From contig DASXAP010000319.1 in assembly GCA_036406655.1 (NCBI GenBank), positions 1 to 38,628 of the forward strand: a DNA stretch of 38,628 nucleotides, in the 5' to 3' direction. This DNA is from VAZQ01 sp036406655 (GTDB lineage Bacteria > Pseudomonadota > Alphaproteobacteria > Rhizobiales > Xanthobacteraceae). Both the position numbers and the translations under genes were made by a program. This document shows, piece after piece, positions 24,548 through 33,354 of this stretch. The notes under the pieces were generated by a model that saw only the letters and a list, made by a program, of their open reading frames with translations, ran no database searches and was not told where the DNA came from. Position 1 is the first letter of the stretch; every line of letters starts with the position of its first letter.

Positions 24548-25261
24548 CTAGGAGCCATCGGCGACCCGCCTGAAGATCAGGTAACAGGGAGCGCGTCCCT
24601 CCCGCTTCGCTTTTGCTTCGTAGCGGGTGCCGCAATAATCCGGCCAGGGACGCTGCCAATCTCCGGCGCATTGGGCTGTCCACTCGAGCAGCCGCGAGCG
24701 CGCCAGGAGCGCGAGCGTCCAGGCCGCGTAGTCCGCCACATCGGTTACGAAGCGGAACTCGCCGCCCACGCGCAGGACGCGGGCAATCTCGGCCACCGAG
24801 CGCGCTTGCACGAAACGCCGCTTCCAGTGCCGCCGTTTCGGCCACGGGTCGGGGTAGATGAGCTCGACGCATTCCAGCTCCGCCGGCGGCAGCCAATCGA
24901 GCAGCACGATCGCATCATCGAAATGGAGCCGCACATTGGTGAGCTTCTTTGCCTCGATCGCCACAAGCGCCTTGGCCATGCCGTTGAGGAACGGCTCAGC
25001 ACCGATGAAGCCGGTGTTCGGGTGACGCTCGGCTTGCGCCAGGAGATGCTCCCCGCCGCCGAACCCGATCTCGAGGTGAACCCGATCGGGGGTCAAGGGG
25101 AACAGCTCCGTAAGCCGGCGCGGGGGCGGTCGGGCGAGATCGAGCGCAAGCCTTGGCAACAAGGTCGTCATCAGCGCCGCTCGGTGGGGGCCCAGCCGAT
25201 GCCCCTTTCGGCGCCCGAAGAGGGCGCGCGGGACTCGCGCTGCGTTGTCTCGCGACGACAT
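24548..25261 (-). CDS. trmB: tRNA (guanine(46)-N7)-methyltransferase
   Basis: SAM-dependent enzyme that forms m7G46 in the tRNA variable loop. The 237-aa protein has the rhizobial-type N-terminus with FGRRKGHRLGPHRAALM, the SAM loop LEIGFGGGEHLL (63-74) and the TrmB hallmark YPDPWPKRRHWKRRF (136-150). TDVADYAAW and the C-terminal T-R-Y-E-A-K-A substrate motif are present. It follows metK with a 123-bp spacer in which I see no further gene. Confidence 0.96.
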   Translation of the reverse strand: MSSRDNAARVPRALFGRRKGHRLGPHRAALMTTLLPRLALDLARPPPRRLTELFPLTPDRVHLEIGFGGGEHLLAQAERHPNTGFIGAEPFLNGMAKALVAIEAKKLTNVRLHFDDAIVLLDWLPPAELECVELIYPDPWPKRRHWKRRFVQARSVAEIARVLRVGGEFRFVTDVADYAAWTLALLARSRLLEWTAQCAGDWQRPWPDYCGTRYEAKAKREGRAPCYLIFRRVADGS

Positions 25262-25384
25262 GACGACTGCTGTTTCCGGCGCTGACGCCGATGCCGTGCG
25301 CCCCGAGCTCGAGCTTTCCAGGGTGCAAGCTGCGCTGCGCCTCGCCGGGACGCCTTTTTCCGCCCTGTGCGCCCAGGGGCGCGC

Positions 25385-26662
25385 CTAGCCGCCGACCGCG
25401 CTCCTGATTTCCTTGACCAGGTCGGTCCTTTCCCACGAGAAGCCGCCGTCCTTCTCCGGAGCGCGCCCGAAATGGCCGTAAGCGGCGGTGCGGCGGTAGA
25501 TGGGACGATTGAGCTTGAGCGAACGGCGGATTTGGGTCGGCGTCAGACGGAAGATTTCCGGCAGCGCTCGTTCGAGCCTTCTCTCGTCGACCTGACCGGT
25601 TCCGTGGGTATCCACCAACAGGGACATTGGCTCGGCGACCCCGATCGCATACGCGATCTGTATCGTGCAGCGCTCGGCCAAGCCGGCAGCCACCACGTTC
25701 TTGGCGAGATAGCGCGCGGCATAGGCGGCCGATCGGTCGACCTTGGTGGGGTCCTTGCCCGAAAAAGCACCGCCGCCATGCGGCGCATAGCCGCCATAGG
25801 TATCGACAATGATCTTCCGCCCGGTGAGCCCGCAGTCCCCATCCGGGCCGCCGACGACGAAGTTTCCGGTCGGATTGACGAGGAAATCGCCGGATTTTTT
25901 CGGCATCCAGCCGGGTGGAAGCGCCGATTCGACGGCGGCGCTGATCAAGTCCTTGACCATGCCCGGATTGTATTTCTTGCCGTTGCGGGTCTGCGCGTTG
26001 TGCTGGGTAGAGACAACGACCTTGGTGCAGCCGATCGGCTTGCCATCGACGTATTGCACCGTGACTTGGCTCTTCGCATCCGGCTGCAGGTCGAACAGCT
26101 TGCCGGAGCGGCGCTGCTCCGACAGCACCTTGAGCACCTTGTGGGCGAAATATATCGGGGCGGGCATGAACGAGCCCTTCTCATACACCTCGCTCTCGGT
26201 GCACGCGAAGCCGAACATCATTCCTTGATCGCCGGCGCCCTCCTGCTCCTCGCCCTTCTTCTTCTTGGCGTCGACACCCATGGCGATGTCGGGCGACTGG
26301 CCGTGCAGCAGCACCTCGACATCGGCCCCATGATAGGAGAAGCCATTCTGGTCATAACCGATGTCCCGCACCACGTTGCGTGCGATCTCGGTGATCGTCT
26401 CGCGATTGATCACGGCGTGATCGCCGTATTTCGTGAACAGCGGCGCCTGCCCGCGTCCCTCTCCGGCGATGACGATCTTGTTGGTGGTGCACAATGTCTC
26501 GCAGCCGAGCCGGGTGTTCACCAGGCTGTCGTCGGCGATCCCGAGCCTCATGTCGTTCTCGATGAAGGCGTCGAGGATCGCGTCCGAGATCTGGTCACAG
26601 ACCTTATCGGGATGCCCTTCGGATACCGACTCGCTGGTGAACAGATAATTCGTGTGTGGCAC
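25385..26662 (-). CDS. metK: S-adenosylmethionine synthetase
   Basis: Makes SAM from ATP and methionine, feeding the many methyltransferases and radical-SAM enzymes encoded nearby (trmB, miaB, ubiE). The 425-aa protein has the N-terminal FTSESVSEGHPDK (8-20), the hexapeptide GAGDQG (142-147) after a Lys/Glu-rich insertion (KKKKGEEQE), and the P-loop GGGAFSGKD. At 425 aa it is longer than the E. coli enzyme, as alphaproteobacterial MetK often is. The start is GTG at 26662, supported by AGGGGAG about nine bases upstream. I looked for a SAM-responsive riboswitch in the 146-bp upstream spacer and could not identify one. Confidence 0.97.
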   Translation of the reverse strand: MPHTNYLFTSESVSEGHPDKVCDQISDAILDAFIENDMRLGIADDSLVNTRLGCETLCTTNKIVIAGEGRGQAPLFTKYGDHAVINRETITEIARNVVRDIGYDQNGFSYHGADVEVLLHGQSPDIAMGVDAKKKKGEEQEGAGDQGMMFGFACTESEVYEKGSFMPAPIYFAHKVLKVLSEQRRSGKLFDLQPDAKSQVTVQYVDGKPIGCTKVVVSTQHNAQTRNGKKYNPGMVKDLISAAVESALPPGWMPKKSGDFLVNPTGNFVVGGPDGDCGLTGRKIIVDTYGGYAPHGGGAFSGKDPTKVDRSAAYAARYLAKNVVAAGLAERCTIQIAYAIGVAEPMSLLVDTHGTGQVDERRLERALPEIFRLTPTQIRRSLKLNRPIYRRTAAYGHFGRAPEKDGGFSWERTDLVKEIRSAVGG

Positions 26663-26808
26663 CTTGAGACTCCCCTGCAGGATCAGCCGCGGCCGGCCTG
26701 CTGTTTGTTGCAGCGTCGCCGGAGGCGGTCAAGATGCGCCGGGCGAGCGGCCTTGCACGCCGGCGGGACGCCGCCCGCGCTCGCGTCTCGCCGCGCGCTC
26801 GCGTCGTT

Positions 26809-27219
26809 TCAGGCCCCCTCCTCGCCCGCGATCTCCTCGACCAGATCGACGATTCGCCGCCTTAGCCTGGGCTCCCGGATGCGCACGAACGCCTTGGTCA
26901 ATGAGAGCCCTTCGGAGGTGGCGAGGAAATCCGCCAGATAGGTGGGAGAAGGCGCTTCGTTGGCTCCATCGCAGCCCGGCTGCTGATGCGGTGCACCTTC
27001 GAAGAAGAAAGCGACCGGAACCTGCAGGACCTGGGAGATCTGCTGCAGCCGGCTGGCCCCGATCCGGTTGGTCCCTTTCTCGTACTTCTGCACCTGCTGG
27101 AACGTGAGGCCGAGCGCATCTCCGAGCTTCTCCTGGCTCATCGCCAGCATCATGCGGCGCATTCGCACGCGGCTGCCGACGTGCTTGTCGATCGGGTTCG
27201 GGGCCTTTTTGGGGGCCAT
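26809..27219 (-). CDS. XRE-family HTH regulator, PraR/PhrR-like
   Basis: The 136-aa protein has a Cro/CI-type helix-turn-helix in about residues 16-72: SRVRMRRMMLAMSQEKLGDA, LTFQQVQKYEKGTNRIGASR and LQQISQVLQVPVAFFFE. The C-terminal half (about 80-136) has a conserved LTKAFVRIREPRLRRRIVDL stretch. It strongly resembles the short regulators PraR/PhrR of rhizobia and the SinR-like proteins encoded ahead of metK in many alphaproteobacteria. ATG 27219 is preceded by GAGGAGA and fits the MAPKKAPNPIDKHVGSR family start. It lies between lnt and metK; whether it controls metK, or surface and attachment genes as in Rhizobium, is inference. The 178-bp upstream spacer has no other gene. Confidence 0.9.
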   Translation of the reverse strand: MAPKKAPNPIDKHVGSRVRMRRMMLAMSQEKLGDALGLTFQQVQKYEKGTNRIGASRLQQISQVLQVPVAFFFEGAPHQQPGCDGANEAPSPTYLADFLATSEGLSLTKAFVRIREPRLRRRIVDLVEEIAGEEGA

Positions 27220-27397
27220 AGCTGTCTCCTCAGCGGCCGTGTCTCGGTTCATTGCATCCGGTGGCGAGAAAACGCATCCATGCGGCGGCGGCGGCAAGCA
27301 TGCGCGAGCCGATGCGCCGGGGAAAAGTTTCATTTGTAACAGCGATCGGGGCCGAATTCGGACGCCGGGGTGAAAATCGCTGCCATGCATCGGTTGC

Positions 27398-29080
27398 CTA
27401 TCTCATCCAGACCGTCTTGAACGGCGTGCGGCGCCTCCTCCCGATCACCAGCAGCGCGGCAAGCATCATGACGGCGAACGGCCCGTCTCCCAACCTGGCG
27501 TAGAGCGTGGGTGCAACAGGCCGCGGCAGCGGCGCATCGAGCACGCCCTCCTCGCCCAGACGGAGCGAGCGGATGATGCGGCCGAGCGGATCAACCACCG
27601 CCGAGATGCCGGTGTTCGCCGCGCGCACGAGGGGCAGCCCCTCTTCGATCGCCCGCACGCGAGCCTGCTGGAAATGCTGGTAGGGACCGGCGCTGGCGCC
27701 GAACCAGCCGTCGTTCGTGAGGTTGAGAAGCCAGCCCGGCCGCGCTCCGCTCCCCGCCACGAAAGGCCAGCCGAGATAGCGGCCAACCTGATGGTAGAGC
27801 CAGCCGGGCCGCTCACTGCGGGGCACCGCATCGCCCGGGAAGATGATCTCATAACAGACGAGCGGAAGAAAATCCGGCGCTCCCGGCACGTGCTGATTGC
27901 GGCGCCGATCGCCGGCGATGAATCCGCCGCGCACCTTGGTGAGCTGCGTCAGCCCGAGCCGCTCCAGAGCAGCCTGAAACGGCAGGTATTCCCCGAAGGG
28001 AACGAGGTGAACCTTGTCGTAGACCGAAAGGATGGAGCCATCGTGGTCGATGACGTAGATCGAGTTATAGGCGCGCGAGGTGGGAACATCCGCGCGGCCT
28101 TCGGGGGGTCGGATCCCGCCAGTGATGAGAACCGTGCCCTCCGGCAGCAGCGTTGCGATCTGCGCCAGCGCGTCGGCTTCCCGCGTGAGAAAGAACGGGA
28201 AGGCCGATTCGGGCCAGATCAGGTGCGTCACCCCTCCAAGTCCGCTCGTTTGCGGCCCGGTGGAGCGATCCGAAAGCGCGACATAGCGGGCCATCACCTC
28301 CCGTTTTTGCGCGTAGTTGAATTTTTCGTCCTGCTGAAGGTTGGGCTGCATGACGCGCAGCCGCACAGCGTCCACATAGGTGATCGGCGTCCAGCCGAGC
28401 CGCACAGCCCCATAGGCTGCGAGTGCCGCAACCACGACAAGGCTCAACGCGGGCGCCAGCCAAGGCCGCCTGGTCTCGGCGGGGTCATCGAGGAGGACGG
28501 CAGGCGAGGCATAGATCGCGACGGCGAGGAAGGTCATGCCCCAGATTCCGATCAGCGCGGCCCCCTGCGCGAGCCACAAAGGGGAGATGAGCGCGTAGCC
28601 GTAGACGTTCCAGGGAAAGCCGGTGAAGAGGTGGCCGCGCAGCCACTCGGCGAAGCTCAGCGCCACAGCCAATGCGAGGATGCGGACTGCCCCTCGGGTC
28701 CAGAGCAGCCGAGCCAGTGCGAGACCCAGGGCGGTGTAAAGGGCCATGCCCGCGGGCAACGCAACGACCGCGAACGGCAGCAGCCACCCGAACGTCTTGG
28801 CGTCGACGAGAAAGGCGTTTCCCACCCAGTACAGCCCGGCCAGGAAGTAGCCGAAGCCGAACCACCAGCCGGCACCGGCAGCGGTCAGCAAGCCGCCCAG
28901 CCGTCCCGCACCTGCACCGTCGACAAGCCAGACGAGGATCGGGAACGTGATGAAAGGCAGCGGCCAGATATCGCTCGGCGGCAACGCGAGCGCCGAGGAA
29001 GCGCCGGCGAGCCATGCTATCAGGATGCGCCGCCACCCCCAGGCCAGCACGATCGCATGGGCAAGGCGGGTAGGCGTCAC
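27398..29080 (-). CDS. lnt: Apolipoprotein N-acyltransferase
   Basis: Inner-membrane enzyme that adds the third acyl chain to lipoproteins. The 560-aa protein has N-terminal membrane helices (about 18-225), a carbon-nitrogen hydrolase domain (about 240-510) and a final helix. The catalytic triad is complete: Glu291 in WPESAFPFF, Lys356 in YDKVHLVPFGEY and Cys409 in LVCYEIIFPG. Between Cys409 and NLTNDGWFG there is an extra segment of about 23 residues (424-446) in which RPGWL occurs twice, coded by two similar 21-23-bp direct repeats. The start is GTG at 29080, overlapping the corC stop as GTGA. The neighbouring corC and ybeY order matches E. coli. Confidence 0.95.
   Translation of the reverse strand: MTPTRLAHAIVLAWGWRRILIAWLAGASSALALPPSDIWPLPFITFPILVWLVDGAGAGRLGGLLTAAGAGWWFGFGYFLAGLYWVGNAFLVDAKTFGWLLPFAVVALPAGMALYTALGLALARLLWTRGAVRILALAVALSFAEWLRGHLFTGFPWNVYGYALISPLWLAQGAALIGIWGMTFLAVAIYASPAVLLDDPAETRRPWLAPALSLVVVAALAAYGAVRLGWTPITYVDAVRLRVMQPNLQQDEKFNYAQKREVMARYVALSDRSTGPQTSGLGGVTHLIWPESAFPFFLTREADALAQIATLLPEGTVLITGGIRPPEGRADVPTSRAYNSIYVIDHDGSILSVYDKVHLVPFGEYLPFQAALERLGLTQLTKVRGGFIAGDRRRNQHVPGAPDFLPLVCYEIIFPGDAVPRSERPGWLYHQVGRYLGWPFVAGSGARPGWLLNLTNDGWFGASAGPYQHFQQARVRAIEEGLPLVRAANTGISAVVDPLGRIIRSLRLGEEGVLDAPLPRPVAPTLYARLGDGPFAVMMLAALLVIGRRRRTPFKTVWMR
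27725..27814. repeat. Imperfect direct repeat pair flanking an in-frame insertion in lnt
   Basis: Two similar 21-23-bp blocks, 27725-27747 and 27794-27814, encode RPGWLL and RPGWLY on the minus strand. They are about 69 bp apart, equal to 23 codons, so the reading frame is kept. This looks like a tandem duplication or slippage event in the region between the catalytic Cys and the conserved NLTNDGWFG of Lnt. Confidence 0.6.
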
Positions 29081-30228
29081 GGCCGGCGCGCGGATTTCGA
29101 TGGCGCTTCCTCGGAGGCGAGCTTGGCTGATTCGTTGCCGCCGGCGGGCAACTCGGGAGCAGACGCGACCGGGGCGACCGAGACGCCGGCGCCGGCCGTC
29201 TGCCGCGGCTCGTCGGGCTTTCCGTTCTGCCGGTCGAGACTGCGGTAGATGCGCAGCTTCTTGACCCGGCGGGGATCGGCATCGAGGATCTCCAGCTCGA
29301 AAGGACCCGGACCGGGCACCAGCTCCCCGCGCACCGGCACCCGCCCGATGCGGGTGGCAACATAGCCGGCCAAGGTATCGACCTCCTGCGCGACCTCCCC
29401 GACATCGAAGCCCGCACCGATGATTGCGCTTACATCCTCGAGGCTGGCGCGGCCGTCGGCGATGAACGACCCGTCAGCTTGCCGAACCACGCCGGGCGAG
29501 GTGTCCTCGTCGTGCTCGTCCGCGATCTCGCCGACGATTTCCTCGACGATATCCTCGATCGACACGACACCGTCGGCGCCGCCATATTCGTCGACGACCA
29601 GCGAGAGATGGATGCCGATCGTCTGCATCCTGGCGAGCAGATCGAGCACGGGCATTGACGGCGGCGCAAACAGGATCTCGCGAACGATCTTGGTTGCCTC
29701 GAGCGGCATCGAGAGATCGACTGCCTTGAGGTCCAGGCCGGCCGGAAACGGCTTCTTTCGCCGCGTATTGGCGGTTGCGCTGGCGGCGGCACGCACCGAC
29801 ATGAATGCGAGCAGATCGCGGATGTGGACCATGCCGATCGCATCATCGAGCGTGTCGCCGTACACCACGAGGCGCGAGTGCCCGGCGCGCTCGAATACCT
29901 TCATCAATTCACCCAGCGATATGTCACGCGGGACGGCGATGATGTCGGCGCGCGGCACCATCACGTCCACGATTCTCCGCTCGCGCAGAGCGAGGATGTT
30001 CCTGAGCATCCTGCGTTCGGTCGGGGAAAAGCCGGTTTCGCCGGCTGGAGTGTCCAGGACATCCTTGAGATCGGCTCGAATCGTCCGCGGTTTCCAGCCG
30101 AAGAGTGCCCGCATCGCGCGGCTCAACCAGCCTTCCCCGTTGGCGCGGACGTCGGAGCGCGGCACCGGGACCGGCAAGTTGCGCGACACGCTGGCGACGG
30201 GCTCGCTCTGATGGGATGAGTCGCTCAT
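29077..30228 (-). CDS. corC: CorC/HlyC-family CBS-domain protein
   Basis: The 383-aa cytosolic protein has a pair of CBS domains (about 85-240, with RIVDVMVPRADIIAVPRDIS and DEYGGADGVVSIEDIVEEIV) and a C-terminal CorC_HlyC (transporter-associated) domain (about 255-335, with GRVPVRGELVPGPGPFELEI). No DUF21 membrane domain is present, so this is the short CorC/YbeX type associated with Mg/Co homeostasis and, next to ybeY, with ribosome-related functions. A disordered Pro/Ala/Glu-rich tail closes the protein. The stop overlaps the lnt start by 4 bp. Confidence 0.92.
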   Translation of the reverse strand: MSDSSHQSEPVASVSRNLPVPVPRSDVRANGEGWLSRAMRALFGWKPRTIRADLKDVLDTPAGETGFSPTERRMLRNILALRERRIVDVMVPRADIIAVPRDISLGELMKVFERAGHSRLVVYGDTLDDAIGMVHIRDLLAFMSVRAAASATANTRRKKPFPAGLDLKAVDLSMPLEATKIVREILFAPPSMPVLDLLARMQTIGIHLSLVVDEYGGADGVVSIEDIVEEIVGEIADEHDEDTSPGVVRQADGSFIADGRASLEDVSAIIGAGFDVGEVAQEVDTLAGYVATRIGRVPVRGELVPGPGPFELEILDADPRRVKKLRIYRSLDRQNGKPDEPRQTAGAGVSVAPVASAPELPAGGNESAKLASEEAPSKSARRP

Positions 30229-30240
30229 GGGGGTCGGATA

Positions 30241-30792
30241 TCAGCGCCGGGAGGCGTACGGATCAGGCATCCCGAGGCTTGCCAGGATCGCGGCTTCCAG
30301 CCCCTCCATGATCTCGGCCTCGTGACTGTGCCGGTGATCGTAGCCCAGCAGATGAAGAAATCCATGGACCGCCAGGTGCGTGAGATGATGCGCGAACGGC
30401 TTGCATTCGGCTTGCGCTTCCCGGCGCGCCGTCTCATACGCGATCATGACGTCACCGAGCAGCTGCGGAGCATCGCCGCCCGCCTGCCCTCGCCTGGCCG
30501 GAAACGACAGCACGTCAGTGGCGGCATTCTTGCCGCGCCAATGGCGGTTGAACCTCCGGATGCTGGAATCGTCGGTGAGCACGACCGCAAGCTCTCCCTC
30601 CACCCCGGAAAGCTTCGACGCCGCCGCTTGGATCGCGCGCCTTACCAGCAGCCGGGCATCGCCCCTCGCCGTCCAGCGTGGCGACTGCACCATGATCTCG
30701 ATGATCGGCCGGGATGGATGCAGGCGGGCGCGCCGCTCGGTCGCCGCGTTCCTCCTTGCCCGTTCCGCACGCACAGCACTTACCGCAAGCAA
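30241..30792 (-). CDS. ybeY: YbeY, rRNA maturation endoribonuclease
   Basis: Zinc-dependent endoribonuclease acting in 16S rRNA 3' maturation and ribosome quality control. The zinc motif is complete: His143, His147 and His153 in THLAVHGFLHLLGYDH. The conserved IRRFNRHWRGKNAATDVLSF and LLGDVMIAYE are present. The start is uncertain. The TTG at 30792, 7 bp after the phoH stop and just behind GAGGA, gives 183 aa. The first ATG at 30693 would begin after the first beta-strand (PIIEIM) and truncate the fold. I therefore keep the TTG as the likely start. Confidence 0.93.
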   Translation of the reverse strand: MLAVSAVRAERARRNAATERRARLHPSRPIIEIMVQSPRWTARGDARLLVRRAIQAAASKLSGVEGELAVVLTDDSSIRRFNRHWRGKNAATDVLSFPARRGQAGGDAPQLLGDVMIAYETARREAQAECKPFAHHLTHLAVHGFLHLLGYDHRHSHEAEIMEGLEAAILASLGMPDPYASRR

Positions 30793-30799
30793 GCAGTCC

Positions 30800-31879
30800 T
30801 CATTCCTTGACCTCGCGCCCCCGCAGCATCTTCAGCGCAGCCTTGTCATAGGCCGCGACGATCCGCGCGACGAGCTCGTGCCGGATCACGTCATCGGCCG
30901 TGTAGGCCACATGCCCCACTCCCTCGACGCTCTTGAGCAAGCGGGTCGCCTCGGCCAAGCCGGAGACTTGCCCCGGCGGCAAATCCACCTGGCTCGGATC
31001 GCCGGTGACGATCATCCGGCTGTTCTCGCCGAGCCGGGTGAGAAACATCTTCATCTGCATCGAGGTCGTGTTCTGCGCCTCGTCGAGAATGACCGCGGCG
31101 TTCGCCAAGGTGCGTCCGCGCATGAAAGCGAGCGGTGCGATCTCGATCTCGCCGGTCTGCAGCAACCGCTCGACGATGCGGGCATCCATCAGGTCGTAGA
31201 GCGCATCGTAGATCGGGCGCAGATATGGATCGACCTTCTCGCGCATGTCGCCGGGCAGAAATCCCAGTCGTTCGCCGGCCTCGACGGCTGGGCGCGACAG
31301 GATGATGCGATCCACCTGCTTGCGCTCGAACATCTGCACCGCATGGGCCACCGCGAGCCAGGTCTTTCCGGTGCCCGCCGGGCCAGTGCCGAAGACCAAG
31401 GCATACCTCCGCAGCGCGCGAACATAGGCATCCTGCGCAGCGGTACGTGCACGCACCGCCCGCTTGCGAAGGTTGATCTCCTCGAATGTCGGCCGGGCGT
31501 TTGCCGAATCAAAGTCGAACAGGGACCCCTGCGCGAGCGCAAGACGAATCGCGCCTTCCACATCGCCGGAAACGAGCTCGTCACCACGTCGAAGGCGTTC
31601 ATACAGCGCCTCGAGGACGCGCCGCGCCCGCTCCACGCCATCGCGCGACCCGGCCAGGGTGACGTGATTGCCACGCTGCTCCGCTACCACGTCGAGCCTG
31701 CGCTCGATCAGCGCGAGGTTCTGGCCGTACTGACCGAACAGCACCGACGCCAGCCGGTTGTCCTCGAACGCCAGCACGACCTGGGTGGTGGTGCCAGCGG
31801 CTTGGCCGGTGGCAGTCTCGCCGGCGTTCGACCGTGTGTTTGCTACCAGGGACGCGTTGTCCGATCGAGGCGAGCGCAA
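30800..31879 (-). CDS. phoH: PhoH-like ATPase (YbeZ type)
   Basis: The 359-aa P-loop ATPase works beside YbeY in RNA/ribosome quality control. An N-terminal KH-like segment (about 35-110) precedes the PhoH domain with Walker A GPAGTGKT (166-173), Walker B VILDEAQN and the sensor MIVTGDPSQVDLP. No ATG is near the 5' end; TTG at 31879, five bases after the miaB stop, is the best start, so miaB-phoH-ybeY are tightly packed. Two successive genes using TTG is unusual but fits the spacing. Confidence 0.94.
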   Translation of the reverse strand: MRSPRSDNASLVANTRSNAGETATGQAAGTTTQVVLAFEDNRLASVLFGQYGQNLALIERRLDVVAEQRGNHVTLAGSRDGVERARRVLEALYERLRRGDELVSGDVEGAIRLALAQGSLFDFDSANARPTFEEINLRKRAVRARTAAQDAYVRALRRYALVFGTGPAGTGKTWLAVAHAVQMFERKQVDRIILSRPAVEAGERLGFLPGDMREKVDPYLRPIYDALYDLMDARIVERLLQTGEIEIAPLAFMRGRTLANAAVILDEAQNTTSMQMKMFLTRLGENSRMIVTGDPSQVDLPPGQVSGLAEATRLLKSVEGVGHVAYTADDVIRHELVARIVAAYDKAALKMLRGREVKE

Positions 31880-31884
31880 AGGCG

Positions 31885-33354
31885 TCAGCCCTCCACCTGC
31901 ACCGCCTCGGCGGCAACCCGTGCCAGCTCGCCGAAAAGGCTGTTCGTGCCGATCCCGGTAATCCTCACTGCCGCGGTGTCGCCGATCATCGCTCGCGGGG
32001 CCATCACCTGCACCGGCTGCAGATATGGGGAGCGGCCGACGATCTGGCCAGCACGACGGCCTTCCTTCTCGAACAGCACGTCGAGGGTTCGATCCAGAGA
32101 GCGGGCGTTGAAGGCGGCCTGATGGCGTGCAAGCGATTGCTGCAGCCGCTGAAGCCGCTCGGATTTCACCTCGTCGGCGACCTGATCCGGCATGTCACCC
32201 GCCGGCGTGCCGGGCCGGATCGAGTACTTGAAGGAGAAGGCCGTCGCATAGGCAACCTCCTCCACCAGGGAAAGCGTTTGACGAAAATCCGCCTCGGTTT
32301 CACCCGGGAAGCCGACGATGAAGTCTGAGGAGAACGCCATGTCCGGCCGGGCCGCGCGCATTCGGGCAATGACGTCGAGATAGTCGGCGCGCCGGTGACG
32401 GCGATTCATCGCTGCCAGCACGCGGTCGGAGCCGGACTGCACCGGCAGGTGCAGGAAAGGCATGAGGCTCGGCAGATTGCGATGCGCGTCGACCAGGCTC
32501 GCTTCCATGTCAGCAGGATGACTCGTCGTGTAGCGCAAACGGACGATGCCCGGCACCTCGGCGATCCGCCCGAGCAGGCGCCCCAGCGTCCAGGACCGAC
32601 CATCGGGTCCTTCGCCATGATAGGCATTGACGTTCTGGCCGATCAGCGTGACCTCACGCACGCCGGCCTCGGCAAGTCGCAGGACCTCGTCGGCGATCTT
32701 CGCCACCGGTCTCGACAGCTCTCCGCCACGCGTGTAGGGCACCACGCAGAAGGTGCAGAACCTGTCGCAGCCCTCCTGAACGGTGACGAAGGCGGACACG
32801 CCCCGCGCGCGCGTCGCCTCGCGGCTCGCCGCCGGGAGCAGCTCGAACTTGTCCTCGAGCGCAAACTCAGTGTCGATGACGGGCGCGCCCGCCTCCGCGC
32901 GCGCCAGCAGGGCGGGCAGCCGATGATAGCTCTGCGGTCCGAAGACCAGATCGACTGCGTCCGCACGGCGGATGATTTCCTCACCCTCCGCCTGGGCGAC
33001 GCAGCCTGCGACGGCGATCGTGACGCGATGTCCTGCGTCGCGGGCCGCCTGCTTGAGCGCGCGCAGCCGACCCAGCTCTGAATAGACCTTCTCGACGGCC
33101 TTTTCGCGAATGTGACAGGTATTGAGAATGATGAGATCGGCTTGGTCCGGACGAAAAGTCTCCTGGAATCCGGCGCCCGCCAGGGTGTCCGCCATCCGAT
33201 GCGAATCGTAGACGTTCATCTGGCAGCCGAACGACTTGATGTGGACTTTGCGCGATCCCTGCATGCCGGGTCGGGTCAGGTTGCCGATGGAGCGCGATCG
33301 CCCTGCCGAAGCGCCTGGAGCTTTGGTTTCGGGACGGTGAACCGAGCGCCTCAT
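31885..33354 (-). CDS. miaB: MiaB, tRNA-2-methylthio-N6-isopentenyladenosine synthase
   Basis: Radical-SAM methylthiotransferase that modifies i6A37 of tRNAs. The 489-aa protein carries both iron-sulfur clusters: the UPF0004 domain Cys44 (SFGCQMN), Cys80 (NTCHIREKA) and Cys118 (AGCVAQAEGEE), and the radical-SAM triad Cys196, Cys200 and Cys203 (CDRFCTFCVVPYTRGGE). A TRAM domain ends the protein (about 425-485). ATG 33354 is chosen; the upstream extension to 33525 runs into a gene remnant, and ATG 33264 is a later alternative. The ATG overlaps the stop of that remnant's frame as TAATG. Confidence 0.96.
   Translation of the reverse strand: MRRSVHRPETKAPGASAGRSRSIGNLTRPGMQGSRKVHIKSFGCQMNVYDSHRMADTLAGAGFQETFRPDQADLIILNTCHIREKAVEKVYSELGRLRALKQAARDAGHRVTIAVAGCVAQAEGEEIIRRADAVDLVFGPQSYHRLPALLARAEAGAPVIDTEFALEDKFELLPAASREATRARGVSAFVTVQEGCDRFCTFCVVPYTRGGELSRPVAKIADEVLRLAEAGVREVTLIGQNVNAYHGEGPDGRSWTLGRLLGRIAEVPGIVRLRYTTSHPADMEASLVDAHRNLPSLMPFLHLPVQSGSDRVLAAMNRRHRRADYLDVIARMRAARPDMAFSSDFIVGFPGETEADFRQTLSLVEEVAYATAFSFKYSIRPGTPAGDMPDQVADEVKSERLQRLQQSLARHQAAFNARSLDRTLDVLFEKEGRRAGQIVGRSPYLQPVQVMAPRAMIGDTAAVRITGIGTNSLFGELARVAAEAVQVEG

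Noticed and set aside
26663..26808. Possible SAM-responsive riboswitch upstream of metK
   Set aside because: The spacer is GC-rich with several short inverted stretches, but no SAM-II, SAM/SAH or other known consensus core could be recognised by eye.
27198..27219. GGGGCC-T5-GGGGGCC near-palindrome at the start of the HTH gene
   Set aside because: It is coding sequence for MAPKKAP, and the near symmetry comes from Lys and Pro/Ala codons; no evidence for an operator.
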